Source: Streptomyces lunaelactis
Lineage (GTDB): Bacteria > Actinomycetota > Actinomycetes > Streptomycetales > Streptomycetaceae
Length of the DNA: 64,000 bases
Direction of reading: 5' to 3'
NCBI RefSeq assembly: GCF_003054555.1
Contig: NZ_CP026304.1
Span: forward strand, 1,178,001 to 1,242,000
Positions 31,526 to 39,734 of this stretch are shown one piece after another; the first letter of the stretch is position 1; every line of letters starts with the position of its first letter. The notes below the pieces were generated by a model. That model was not told the origin of the DNA. It did no database searches and saw only the letters and a list, made by a program, of their open reading frames with translations. The translations under genes and the position numbers were made by a program.

Positions 31526-32085
31526 GCCAGCGGCCTGACCAGTGGCTTGACCAGCAGCTCGAAGGCGAGGTCCTCGCGCTGCGGGATGCCGAAGCGCTCG
31601 TCGCCGTACGGGAAGGGGCTCAGCTTTCCCGTACGGCGGTAGCCGCGCCGCTCGTACCAGGCGATCAGCTCGTCCCGGACGGAGATCACGGTCATGTGCA
31701 TCTCGCTCACGCCCCAGCGCTCGCGCGCGTGGCGCTCCGCCTCGGCCATCACCTGGCGGCCGAGGCCCGCGCCCTGGAGCCCGGGACGGACCGCGAACAT
31801 CCCGAAGTAGGCGTTCTCACCACGGTGTTCGAGCTGGCAGCAGGCGATCAGCTCGCCGTCGCGCTCCACGACGAGGAGGGTGCTGCCGGGAGCGGTGATG
31901 ACCTCGCGGACGCCTTCCGGATCGGTCCGCTGTCCGTTCAGGATGTCCGCCTCGGTGGTCCAGCCGGACCGGCTCGAGTCGCCGCGGTAGGCGGATTCGA
32001 TCAGCGGGACGAGTGCAGGTATGTCGGCCTCGACCGCGTCGCGGTAGCTGAGCTCGCCGGAGTCCCGGGGCGGTGCGGTGTCCAT
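31522..32085 (-). CDS. GNAT family N-acetyltransferase
   Basis: A 187-residue GNAT acetyltransferase. The acetyl-CoA motif A is FGMFAVRPGLQGAGLGRQVM (about residues 94-113), with the Q/RxxGxG/A signature, and motif B is YERRGYRRTGKLSPFPYGDE. These enzymes transfer acetyl from CoA to amines or antibiotics; substrate is unknown. ATG 32085 follows GGAGAGCCACCTC. The last residues and TAG stop fall in the terminal repeat of the element at 31337-31525. Element copy 2 lies in its upstream region, so its promoter may be affected. Confidence 0.88.
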   Translation of the reverse strand: MDTAPPRDSGELSYRDAVEADIPALVPLIESAYRGDSSRSGWTTEADILNGQRTDPEGVREVITAPGSTLLVVERDGELIACCQLEHRGENAYFGMFAVRPGLQGAGLGRQVMAEAERHARERWGVSEMHMTVISVRDELIAWYERRGYRRTGKLSPFPYGDERFGIPQREDLAFELLVKPLVRPLA

Positions 32086-32146
32086 GAGGTGGCTCTCCGT
32101 TCTCGGCTGCGTGCAGGTGTCCGACGAGATTAACCCGACGGTTCGG

Positions 32147-32314
32147 CCTAAGCGGCCCCGGGGAAGTCCGGGCGGCGTCGCGGGCCGATGGCTGTCGCCT
32201 GGCTGCGTTGTCGTCAGTCGCCGACGCTCCGCGTGGACTCCTTCCTCCGCCTTGCCAGACTCGGCCCTCGACCCGCTCCTTCACCCACCCGGACTTCCCC
32301 GACACCGCTTAGGG
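32147..32314. mobile_element. Palindromic MITE-like element, copy 2 (type B ends)
   Basis: A 168-bp segment with 26-27 bp terminal inverted repeats: CCTAAGCGGCCCCGGGGAAG at 32147 and, inverted, CCCGGACTTCCCCGACACCG at 32288 ending CTTAGGG. The interior on the minus strand carries the same GCAAGGCGGAGGAAGGAG block, GGA-loop hairpin (32220-32238) and TGACGACAACGC block as copy 1, in opposite orientation. Stem bases differ between the copies but mostly pair, so structure is kept. It lies between the GNAT start and the VOC gene start. No protein is encoded. Confidence 0.75.
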
Positions 32315-32322
32315 TCCGGGGC

Positions 32323-32709
32323 ATGGTGCATGTGCTGAGCAGCCGGATCCTCCTTCGCCCGGCCGATCCGGAGCGGTCGCGGCAGTTCTACGGACAGACA
32401 CTCGGCCTGCCCGTCTACCGGGAGTTCGGCACAGGACCGGAGCGGGGCACGGTGTACTTCCTGGGCGGCGGCTATCTGGAGGTCTCGGGGAGCACGGCGG
32501 CCGCGCCGTCGCCCGCCGTCCGGCTCTGGCTCCAGGTCGCGGACGTGCGGGCGGCGTACGAAGAGCTGTCGGAGCACGGTGCCGAGGTGCTGCGACCGCC
32601 GCAGCGCGAGCCCTGGGGGCTGATCGAGATGTGGATCGCCGACCCGGACGGTCACCGCATCGCGTTGGTAGAGGTGCCGGCGGACCATCCGCTGCGGTAC
32701 CGCCCCTGA
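32323..32709 (+). CDS. VOC superfamily (glyoxalase-like) protein
   Basis: A 128-residue vicinal-oxygen-chelate protein. It begins SSRILLRPADPERSRQFYGQ (about residues 6-25), has the YREFGTGPERGTVYFLGGGY strand region, and ends with MWIADPDGHRIALVEVP, typical of glyoxalase/bleomycin-resistance-like proteins with a metal Glu in the last strand. Function could be lyase, dioxygenase or ligand binding. ATG 32323 starts immediately after element copy 2, so the native upstream region is displaced or replaced by the element; the only nearby ribosome-site-like sequence, GGGTCCGGGG, lies at its edge. Confidence 0.85.
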   Translation: MVHVLSSRILLRPADPERSRQFYGQTLGLPVYREFGTGPERGTVYFLGGGYLEVSGSTAAAPSPAVRLWLQVADVRAAYEELSEHGAEVLRPPQREPWGLIEMWIADPDGHRIALVEVPADHPLRYRP

Positions 32710-32878
32710 TCGGGCAGACCGACGTCCTGGGCCGGCCGGGGCGCGGCACCGAGTCGAGCACAGGCGGCCCGGCGCGTTCGCGGCCGGGCCAGTGCTTCCC
32801 GCGCACCCCCGTGCGCTCGCGTAGAACGCCCAGTGCCGGGCATCGACCTCTCGACACCGTCGAAGGGGGAGGTGCGCC

Positions 32879-33433
32879 GTGCAGGGACCGGCGATGTCCG
32901 GCTGGCTGCTGGTGGCGCTGTGCGGGGCGACGGGCGCGTATTGCCTTGTGCGGATGCGCAGTTGCTCCGGCGAGGCGCGTGAGGCGGCCGGGGGCGAGGC
33001 CGGGATGGGGTTCGGGATGGCGGCGATGGCGGTGCCCGCCACCGTGCTCGCGCCGCCGGCGTGGGGCTGGGTGGTGTACGCGGCCGTCTTCGGCGCCGCG
33101 GCGCTGCACGCCCTGCGGCCCGCCCGGCGCAGTACGCACCATCTGCACCATCTCGTGGGCTTCCTCGCGATGGTCTACATGGCGGTGGCGATGGCGCACG
33201 GTGGCGGGGCGCACGCCGCGCATACGGCGGCCGGGGTGCCGCTGCTGACCGGTGCGCTGCTGGCGTACTTCGCGGTGTACGTCCTGCGCTCGGGCGTACG
33301 GCTGATACCCGTGCCGTCTCCGGCGGGAGCCGCGGCGCCTGCGGCCGTCTCCTGGGGCGCGCGGCCCGAGCTGGCTCTGGCCTGCAGACTCTCCATGGGC
33401 ATCGCCATGCTGGCGATGCTGCTCGCACTCTGA
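32879..33433 (+). CDS. DUF5134-like integral membrane protein
   Basis: A 184-residue protein with five hydrophobic segments at about residues 6-22, 42-62, 65-80, 92-108 and 120-138 plus a final one near 168-184. It resembles DUF5134 proteins, seen by the His-rich loop RSTHHLHHLVGFLAMVYMAV and the HGGGAHAAHTAAG segment, both possible metal sites. GTG 32879 follows GGGGGAGG at good distance; ATG 32894 five codons later is an alternative. It is followed by an M56 peptidase and may form one unit with it. Function is unknown; the His clusters suggest metal (copper?) involvement, an inference. Confidence 0.75.
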   Translation: MQGPAMSGWLLVALCGATGAYCLVRMRSCSGEAREAAGGEAGMGFGMAAMAVPATVLAPPAWGWVVYAAVFGAAALHALRPARRSTHHLHHLVGFLAMVYMAVAMAHGGGAHAAHTAAGVPLLTGALLAYFAVYVLRSGVRLIPVPSPAGAAAPAAVSWGARPELALACRLSMGIAMLAMLLAL

Positions 33434-33539
33434 GTCCGGCCTGGCCGCCCCGCCGGGCCGCGGATGCGAAACCGTGTCGTACATCACTTGGCGCGCGCGG
33501 CCATACCCGCAAGTAGCCCCGCGCTCATAGGCTGATCCC

Positions 33540-34475
33540 ATGTTGGTCTCCCTCGTGCTGTTGCTGCTCGGCGCACTGGCTGCCGTCGTGGCTCCGCGAC
33601 TTGTGTCGCGTGCCGACTGGCCGGAGCGCGAGCCCGTGGTGGCGCTGTGGGTGTGGCAGTGCGTGGTGGCGGCCGTGCTGCTCTGCTTCGCGCTCTCCAT
33701 GACGTTCAGCGCGGCCGCGGCCTGGCAGCTGGTACGGGGTCGTGTCTTCGCGCCCGCGCCGCACGCCGTGGTGGATGCCTACGCACTCGGCGCGAACGAA
33801 CCGTGGTCCGCCGTCCTCGCGGTGGTGCTGGCGTGCGGGGGCCTGTGGACCGGGGCGATGCTTTCCCGGGAGATCTACCGCTCGCACGCGGGGCGCAAGC
33901 GGCGGCGCATGGAACTGCTGGTGCGCTCCCCGCTGCTGCCCGGCGAGGAGCCGGGCGGCAAACCGCTGGTAGTCCTGGAGGGCGAGCGGCCCGACGCCTG
34001 GTGGCTGCCGGGCGCTGCGCCCCAACTGGTCATCACCACGGCCGCGTTGGGCCGCCTGAAGGGCAGTCAGCTCGATGCCGTACTGGCGCACGAGCAGGGA
34101 CACGCGCGGGCCCGGCACGACTGGCTGCTGCACTGTTCCGCCGCGCTCGCCACCGGCTTTCCGCAGATCCCGGTGTTCGCCGCGTTCCGGAACGAGATGC
34201 ACCGGCTGGTCGAGCTGGCCGCCGACGATGTCGCCTCACGGCGCTTCGGCCGACGCACCATCGCGCTGGCGCTGGTCGAACTCAACGAGGACCGTGGGGT
34301 GTTCGGGCCCTGCCCCACTCCGGACGCCCAGCTGCCGCAGCGCGTCAACCGGCTGCTGACGCCGGTGCCTCGGCTCAGCGCGGGCCGCCGGCTGCGGCTG
34401 ACCGCGGCAGCCGCGCTGGTGCCGGTGGTACCGCTCCTGGTGGCATTCGTGCCGGGCCTGCGCGCCCTCGGTTAG
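33540..34475 (+). CDS. M56 family (BlaR1/MecR1-like) membrane metallopeptidase
   Basis: A 311-residue membrane zinc peptidase. Transmembrane helices lie near residues 3-18, 35-58, 82-103 and 285-308. The cytoplasmic catalytic domain contains the HEQGH zinc motif (about residues 184-188) with the distal Glu ligand in VELAADDVA. It lacks the extracellular penicillin-binding sensor domain of BlaR1. In Streptomyces such proteins usually partner a BlaI/CopY-type repressor gene; I do not see one here. ATG 33540. It likely cleaves a regulator or signalling protein in the membrane, but the partner is unknown. Confidence 0.85.
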   Translation: MLVSLVLLLLGALAAVVAPRLVSRADWPEREPVVALWVWQCVVAAVLLCFALSMTFSAAAAWQLVRGRVFAPAPHAVVDAYALGANEPWSAVLAVVLACGGLWTGAMLSREIYRSHAGRKRRRMELLVRSPLLPGEEPGGKPLVVLEGERPDAWWLPGAAPQLVITTAALGRLKGSQLDAVLAHEQGHARARHDWLLHCSAALATGFPQIPVFAAFRNEMHRLVELAADDVASRRFGRRTIALALVELNEDRGVFGPCPTPDAQLPQRVNRLLTPVPRLSAGRRLRLTAAAALVPVVPLLVAFVPGLRALG

Positions 34476-34509
34476 CCCGGTGGGCCGGTCAGCCGCGAGG
34501 ATCTCCCCC

Positions 34510-35196
34510 ATGCACTTCCAGCGCCCCGTTCCCCCGACCCCGCCGACGCCCTCCTCGGTCGCCGTAGCCGCCCGTACGGGCGCCGTGCTGGCCGTCGCCT
34601 CCGTCGTGCTGGTGATCCTGGTCGTGGTCTCCTGGTCCCCGCTCACCTCCTTCGACCGCACGGTCACGGACGGACTGCACCGCTGGGCGGTGACCGAGCC
34701 GGGGCTGACACATGTGAACCGGGTGCTCACCGACTGGGTGTGGGATCCGTGGACGATGCGCGCCCTGGTCGCGGTGGCCGTCGTGTGGCTGTGCCTGCGC
34801 CGCGAGTGGCTGCTCGCGCTGTGGGTCGCGGTGACGAGCGCCGTCGGCACGTACGTACAGCAGGGGCTGAAGTCCGCCGTCGGACAGGAGCGGCCGCAGT
34901 GGTCCGATCCGGTCGACACCGCGAACTACGCGGCCTTCCCGTCCGGTCATGCGATGACGGCCATGGTCACCTGCGCTCTGCTGCTGTGGCTGCTGAAGCG
35001 GCACGCAGTGGCCGCAGGGCTGTGGCGCTGGTGTGCCGCGGCCGCGGCCGTCTCGGTCGTCGGGGTGGGCCTCACCCGGCTCTATCTCGGCGTGCACTGG
35101 CCCTCGGACGTGCTGGGCGGCTGGCTGATGGGAGCCTGCTTGGTGGCCCTGTCGGTCGCTGCGTACGAGCGGACGGTCTTGTCCCGTGAGCGCTGA
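34510..35196 (+). CDS. PAP2 family phosphatase
   Basis: A 228-residue membrane PAP2 phosphatase. All three signature motifs are visible: KSAVGQERP (KxxxxxxRP), PSGHA and TRLYLGVHWPSD (SRxxxxxHxxxD with Thr for Ser). Five to six hydrophobic segments frame them. It dephosphorylates a lipid phosphate or undecaprenyl pyrophosphate at the outer face of the membrane. ATG 34510 follows a weak GAGGATC; an in-frame upstream start is unlikely. It is 34 bp after the M56 gene and just before the HAD gene, so a three-gene unit is possible. Confidence 0.88.
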   Translation: MHFQRPVPPTPPTPSSVAVAARTGAVLAVASVVLVILVVVSWSPLTSFDRTVTDGLHRWAVTEPGLTHVNRVLTDWVWDPWTMRALVAVAVVWLCLRREWLLALWVAVTSAVGTYVQQGLKSAVGQERPQWSDPVDTANYAAFPSGHAMTAMVTCALLLWLLKRHAVAAGLWRWCAAAAAVSVVGVGLTRLYLGVHWPSDVLGGWLMGACLVALSVAAYERTVLSRER

Positions 35197-35215
35197 GGCG
35201 GAAAGGATCGCCGTC

Positions 35216-35953
35216 ATGACGATCAAGGGTGTGCTCTTCGACTTCTCCGGAACGCTCTTCCGTATCGAGTCGGTGCGGGACTGGCTGCTCGCGGCCCTGA
35301 ACGCGCGGGGCAGTACGGTCCCCGAGGCCGAACTCGTGCGGTACGCGGAACTGTTGGCGGCGGCCGGGGCGCTCCCCGGCGGGTCCGACCCCGAGCGGGT
35401 GCCGGCCCATCTCACCGAGTTGTGGGCGACCCGCGACGAGAGCACGGAGCGGCACCGGGCCGCGTACACGGGTCTCGCCCGGCGGGTGGAGCTGCCCGAC
35501 GAGGGGCTGTACGACGCGCTCTACGAGCGCCATATGGCGCCCGCGGCCTGGCGCCCCTATCCCGATGCCGCCGAGGTGCTGACAGCGCTGCGGGAGCGGG
35601 GCCTGGGCATCGCGGTGGTCAGTAACATCGGCTGGGATCTGCGGCCGGTCTTCCGCGCCCACGGTCTGGACGCCCTGGTTGACGCGTACGTCCTGTCGTA
35701 CGAGCACGGCGTGCAGAAGCCCGATGTACGTCTGTTCCGTACGGCCTGCGAGGCGCTCGGCCAGGACCCGCGCGAGGTACTGATGGTCGGCGACAGCCGG
35801 AGCGCGGACGGCGGGGCGGCACATCTGGGGTGTGCGGTCCACTTCGTGGACCATTTGCCGGTGGAAGAGCGTCCGGCGGGACTTCGTCCGGTGGTCGGCC
35901 TCACCGGCGCACCGGCCGGGAGTCCCACTGCCGGAGGGACACTTAAGGCATGA
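35216..35953 (+). CDS. HAD-superfamily protein with altered motif I
   Basis: A 245-residue haloacid-dehalogenase-fold protein. Motif I is DFSGTLF, in which the second catalytic Asp (general acid/base in phosphatases) is Ser; motif II is VVSNIGW, motif III Lys is in GVQKPD and motif IV is MVGDSRSADGG. A helical cap lies at about residues 18-100. The motif I change argues against ordinary phosphatase chemistry, so it may be a non-phosphatase HAD or act with altered chemistry. ATG 35216 follows GAAAGGA; an earlier GTG (35186) would overlap the PAP2 gene. Confidence 0.85.
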   Translation: MTIKGVLFDFSGTLFRIESVRDWLLAALNARGSTVPEAELVRYAELLAAAGALPGGSDPERVPAHLTELWATRDESTERHRAAYTGLARRVELPDEGLYDALYERHMAPAAWRPYPDAAEVLTALRERGLGIAVVSNIGWDLRPVFRAHGLDALVDAYVLSYEHGVQKPDVRLFRTACEALGQDPREVLMVGDSRSADGGAAHLGCAVHFVDHLPVEERPAGLRPVVGLTGAPAGSPTAGGTLKA

Positions 35954-36049
35954 CAAAGCCACCCGAACCGGACGATCCCCCGCGTCGCCCGGTTCGGGCA
36001 GCACTCCCGCTGACCAGGCCCTGAAGGCAGGGCAGTGGGACGCGCTGAG

Positions 36050-36067
36050 TATATTGGCTCGGAGCCA
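36050..36067. promoter_or_regulatory. Promoter and autoregulatory palindrome of TetR gene
   Basis: A -10-like TATATT (36050-36055) overlaps the perfect palindrome TGGCTC-G-GAGCCA (36055-36067), 20 bp before the TetR start codon. The position fits autorepression by the TetR protein. Confidence 0.6.
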
Positions 36068-36086
36068 GTCAACGCAGGAGTCAAGC

Positions 36087-36734
36087 ATGTCCCCGCGGAG
36101 CGCATCGGTCAATGAAGAGCTTCGTCGGCGTTCCCGCGAACGGCTCCTGCAGGCGACGGTCGAGCTGGTGGGCGAGCGCGGATACGAGGCCACGACGCTG
36201 GCCGACATCGCCGACCGCGCGGGCTCGGCGCGCGGGCTCGTCTCGTACTACTTCCCCGGAAAACGCCAGCTCCTGCAGTCGGCGGTGCACCGCCTGATGC
36301 ATCTGACCCTGGAGGCGGAGCTGGAGCGCGAGCCCCGCAGCGAGGACGGGCGGGAGCGGCTGGCGCGGGCTGTCGACGCCATTCTGGGGCTCGCGGTCGA
36401 CCATCCCGTGCTCATGCGCACGCACATGTCGGGGGTTCTGCAGGCCCAGGGCTTTGTGCAGTGCCCGGAGCAGCAGCGGCTGGCGTTCCTGCTGCGGGAC
36501 ACGGTGGAGCGGTACGGATCCGAGGATGTGGACGCCGACTACCCGCTGCTGCGCGCCCTGTTGATGGGTGCGGTCTTCGCGGTGCTGCTGCCGGGTGCGC
36601 CGATGCCGCGGGCGCGGCTGCGCGCGGAGCTGTTCCAGCGCTACGGGCTGGACTGGGAACTCGGCGTTCCGCCGGGCGAGGAGCCGCCCGGCGGAACGCG
36701 TCATGACAGCAGGGTTCACTCGCGGTCGAAGTAG
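36087..36734 (+). CDS. TetR/AcrR family transcriptional regulator
   Basis: A 215-residue TetR regulator. HTH: ATTLADIADRAGSARGLVSY then YFPGKRQLL (about residues 35-63). The C-terminal domain is helical without a motif I can name. ATG 36087 follows AGGAG (36076-36080). It carries its own palindromic promoter, so autoregulation is likely. Its 3' end overlaps the convergent LVIVD-repeat gene by 19 bp. The regulated target is not evident; no divergent partner is present, and the preceding HAD gene is 133 bp away. Confidence 0.9.
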   Translation: MSPRSASVNEELRRRSRERLLQATVELVGERGYEATTLADIADRAGSARGLVSYYFPGKRQLLQSAVHRLMHLTLEAELEREPRSEDGRERLARAVDAILGLAVDHPVLMRTHMSGVLQAQGFVQCPEQQRLAFLLRDTVERYGSEDVDADYPLLRALLMGAVFAVLLPGAPMPRARLRAELFQRYGLDWELGVPPGEEPPGGTRHDSRVHSRSK

Positions 36735-38221
36735 TCCGGCTGGGTCTGGACATTGAGCTCGTCCAGCCGCACCCGCTTCGCCGGATCCGTACGCCTGTCG
36801 TTGATCTTCAGGACATCGAGGCCCTTGGCGATGTCGTTCGAGTAGATGTAGCCGTTGTAGTAGTACGCCGACCAGGGGCCGGCGGTGGTGACCTGCGCCA
36901 GGGTGACGGGGCCGCGCTCGAAGTACCCGATCTCCTTGGGCTTCGATGAGTCGGTGAAGTCCCACACCGAGACGCCGCCCTGGTACCAGGCCTGGACCAT
37001 GAGGTCGCGGCCCTTCACCGGGATGATCGAACCGTTGTGGGCCACGCAGACCTCCGTGGGCGCCTGAGGCCGGTCGATCTTGAAGTAGCTGCGGAAGACC
37101 AGCTTGCGCCGGTCGCCCTTGCCAACGATGTCGTAGATGCCGTCGGCACCCCGGTTCGGGCCGATCTCCGCGTTGCAGGTGGCCGCGCCGCCGCCACCGA
37201 GCTCGTCGGTGAAGACGACCTTGTTGGCCTTCTGGTTGAAGGTGGCCGAGTGCCAGAACGCGAAGTTCACGTTGTCCTGGACCCTGTCGATGACCTTCGG
37301 CTGCTCCGGGTCCTCGATGTCGAACAGGATGCCGTCACCCATGCAGGCGCCGGCGGCCAGGTCCTTGGACGGGAGCACCGTGATGTCGTGGCAGCCGGTG
37401 GTCTTGGAGACGCCCGGGTTGGTGGGCGAGCCCGGGTTGCCGCCACCGTCGGGGCCTTCACCGGGGAAGAGCACCGGGAAGTTCACGATCGCGGACTTCT
37501 CGGGAGACTTGCGCGGCACCTTGATGACGGAGATTCCGTCGTGCGGCGGCTGGCAGTCGGGGAAGGTCGCGTTCGGGGAGTACGAGGAGACGTAGACGTA
37601 GACGTTGCGACGCTCCGGCACGATCGTGTGCGTGTGGGAACCGCACGCGGTCTCGACGGCGGCGACATACCGCGGGTTGCTCTTGTCGCTGATGTCGAAG
37701 ATCTTCATGCCCTCCCAGGACGACTTCTCCGTCGCGGGCTGCGTGGTGCTGCTGCAGGAGTTGTCGCTGCGCGAGGAGTCGGTGGAGAGGAAGAGCAGAT
37801 TGCCGGAGACGGAGATGTCGTTCTGCGATCCCGGACACAGGACCTGGGCGACGGTCTTGGGGGCCTTCGGGTTGCTGATGTCGAAGATCCGGAAGCCGTC
37901 GTAGTTGCCCGAGAAGGCGTACGTGCCCTGGAAGGCCAGGTCCGAGTTGGTGCCCTTGAGCGCATCCTTGGGGATGTTGGCGAGGTGTTCGATGTTGTCG
38001 CTGTGGACGATCTCGTCCACGCCGGGTATCTCGCCGCTCTTGATGGCCGAACGTGCCTCTGCGGCCTGCTCCGAGGAGATCGTCCCCTTGGCGGGCGTGT
38101 CCCCGGGGTCCGGTGTGGCGGCCGCGGGTCCGGCCGTCAGGAGCGTGGCGAGGAGCCCGGCCGCGGCTGCCGCCACGCCCAGACGTCTGCGCCGCACTCG
38201 GGTGGTGTGCAACAGGGTCAC
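36716..38221 (-). CDS. Secreted LVIVD beta-propeller protein
   Basis: A 501-residue secreted protein. GTG 38221 (GGGAGGACGCA ribosome site) gives a basic start then a hydrophobic signal segment (LGVAAAAAGLLATLLTAGPA, cleavage near AAA-TPDPG). The mature part has several short LVIVD-like blades, e.g. NYDGFRIFDISNPKAPKTVA, GMKIFDISDKSNPRYVAAVE and GVSVWDFTDSSKPKEIGYFE, the repeat xxGLxIxDvSdPxxPxxxG of LVIVD proteins; these fold as a propeller. No catalytic motif is seen. It is divergent from a DUF305 lipoprotein, a pairing that suggests a shared surface role, perhaps metal handling. Function unknown. Confidence 0.85.
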   Translation of the reverse strand: MTLLHTTRVRRRRLGVAAAAAGLLATLLTAGPAAATPDPGDTPAKGTISSEQAAEARSAIKSGEIPGVDEIVHSDNIEHLANIPKDALKGTNSDLAFQGTYAFSGNYDGFRIFDISNPKAPKTVAQVLCPGSQNDISVSGNLLFLSTDSSRSDNSCSSTTQPATEKSSWEGMKIFDISDKSNPRYVAAVETACGSHTHTIVPERRNVYVYVSSYSPNATFPDCQPPHDGISVIKVPRKSPEKSAIVNFPVLFPGEGPDGGGNPGSPTNPGVSKTTGCHDITVLPSKDLAAGACMGDGILFDIEDPEQPKVIDRVQDNVNFAFWHSATFNQKANKVVFTDELGGGGAATCNAEIGPNRGADGIYDIVGKGDRRKLVFRSYFKIDRPQAPTEVCVAHNGSIIPVKGRDLMVQAWYQGGVSVWDFTDSSKPKEIGYFERGPVTLAQVTTAGPWSAYYYNGYIYSNDIAKGLDVLKINDRRTDPAKRVRLDELNVQTQPDYFDRE

Positions 38222-38397
38222 TGCGTCCTCCCTTGTATCCGTTCGCAGTTGAACGGTTTCCAGACCCCGGCAGTATCTTCCTTTCCATGTACATCTCAAC
38301 AGGTGGCAACAGAGACGTAATGAAAGTTTTTGATCATCCGCGTGCGGAAGCGTGCTAGGACGGTCCCCAAACACCCCAAGTGCCCCAGGAGGTCACC

Positions 38398-39063
38398 GTG
38401 CTGAACCGTCGTAGGACCACGTGTGTCCGCAGGTCCGTCGTCGCGGCGGCGGTCACCGCCGCCGTACTCGCCCTGGGTGCCTGCGAGTCGGACTCCGGCA
38501 CTCCCGCCAAGGCCAAGGGGGCCGGCGGACCGTCCGTGGTGGCGCCCGGCAAGCCGGGCGAGCCGGCCAGGACGCTCTCCGCCGACGAGGCCGCGAAGGC
38601 CGTCCCGGACGACACCCCCAACTCGGCGGACTTCAGCTACGCGCAGATGATGATCACGCATCACACCCAGGCGTTGCAGATGACCGCGCTGGCACCGGAC
38701 CGCGCCGGATCCACGCAGGTCAAGCGGCTGGCGGAGCGCATAGCAGCGGCACAGAAGCCCGAGATGGGCGCGATGCAGGGCTGGCTCAAAATCAACGGCG
38801 GGGCGCAGGGGAAGGGCGGCCATGACCACTCTCGGGGCGCGATGCCCGGAATGGCCACCCCGGCTCAACTGGCTCAGCTGCGCAGCGCGAAGGGCGCGGC
38901 GTTCGACGAACTCTTCCTGAAGCTGATGATCACTCATCACCAGGGGGCGCTCACCATGGCCACCGAGGTCCTCTCCGAGGGGAACAACATCCTGGTCGAG
39001 GAGATGGCGAACGATGTGATCGCCCAGCAGACGAGCGAGATCAACCGGATGCGTTCGATGTGA
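38398..39063 (+). CDS. DUF305 lipoprotein
   Basis: A 221-residue secreted lipoprotein. Signal peptide RSVVAAAVTAAVLALGAC with lipobox Cys29; after a Pro/Ala linker the DUF305 four-helix domain carries the paired motifs YAQMMITHHTQALQMTA and LFLKLMITHHQGALTMA, plus a His/Met-rich loop (GGHDHSRGAMPGMA). The duplicated M-I-x-H-H motifs suggest metal binding, copper in related proteins. GTG 38398 follows AGGAGG. It is divergent from the LVIVD gene with 176 bp between, so the two may share control. Confidence 0.88.
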   Translation: MLNRRRTTCVRRSVVAAAVTAAVLALGACESDSGTPAKAKGAGGPSVVAPGKPGEPARTLSADEAAKAVPDDTPNSADFSYAQMMITHHTQALQMTALAPDRAGSTQVKRLAERIAAAQKPEMGAMQGWLKINGGAQGKGGHDHSRGAMPGMATPAQLAQLRSAKGAAFDELFLKLMITHHQGALTMATEVLSEGNNILVEEMANDVIAQQTSEINRMRSM

Positions 39064-39137
39064 CGGTGGCGGGTGGGCAGCGGCAGGGGCGCGCGGACCA
39101 CTGCCTGGACCCTGCCGCCCGATCGACCGGACACGGC

Positions 39138-39734
39138 CTAGCGGCGATGGTGGCGCGGTGCGAGAAGGCCGTCGTCGCGGGCGCCCGCGATGAGCCGGAG
39201 CGCTCTGCGACGGCTCCGCCCGGTCGCGCCCATCACCGCGAGCACGGGGTCGCTCCCCTCCTGCTGAGCGGCACGGTACGCGGCGGCGGCGATGCGCCGG
39301 CCGGCGCCGCCGCGCGGTGTGACGGTACGCGCCCGGCGGCGTCCCGGCAGCGGCACCTCCGCGGCCGGTGCCGGTTCCCCGGCCATGTGGTCCTCCACGA
39401 GCACTCGGCAGGCGTCCCCGAGCGGATCCTCGATCCTGTCGGCGAGGACGGCGAAGCCCGCCAGCGGCAGCGGCGGATCCGCCCGCATGTCCTCGATCGC
39501 GATCCGCCCGTCGGTGACGACGGCGAGCACATCGATCCGGGCGCCGTCGGCAAAGGTCAGCCGGATGTCGAACCAGGGCGGGGAGGCCTCGTAGGGCCCC
39601 TCGGGCGCTCCATGAATCCGCCCGGTGCCGCAGGTGACGGTGCCCTGGCCCTGGAGTTCCCAGACAGGCGGGTACGGCAGGGCTTCATCCGAGTCATACT
39701 GATCATTAAGGTTAAGAAACGGAGTTTCTTTCAC
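39138..39734 (-). CDS. DUF6214 family protein
   Basis: A 198-residue protein that I place in DUF6214. Recognised segments are PPVWELQGQGTV (about residues 23-34), SPPWFDIRLTFADGARIDVL (about 52-71), a middle IEDMRADPPL, and the C-terminal SDPVLAVMGATGRSRRRALR then LIAGARDDGLLAPRHHRR, which looks like a helical DNA- or RNA-binding tail with a helix-turn-helix-like basic run. GTG 39734 is the only good in-frame start; it lacks a clear ribosome site. A 15-bp palindrome overlaps the first codons. Function is unknown; DNA binding is an inference from the tail. Confidence 0.75.
   Translation of the reverse strand: MKETPFLNLNDQYDSDEALPYPPVWELQGQGTVTCGTGRIHGAPEGPYEASPPWFDIRLTFADGARIDVLAVVTDGRIAIEDMRADPPLPLAGFAVLADRIEDPLGDACRVLVEDHMAGEPAPAAEVPLPGRRRARTVTPRGGAGRRIAAAAYRAAQQEGSDPVLAVMGATGRSRRRALRLIAGARDDGLLAPRHHRR
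39715..39729. promoter_or_regulatory. AGAAAC-GGA-GTTTCT palindrome at the DUF6214 start
   Basis: A perfect 6-bp inverted repeat with a 3-bp centre, in an AT-rich patch unusual for this genome, overlapping the first codons of the DUF6214 gene. Might be an operator or a start-site hairpin. Confidence 0.4.
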
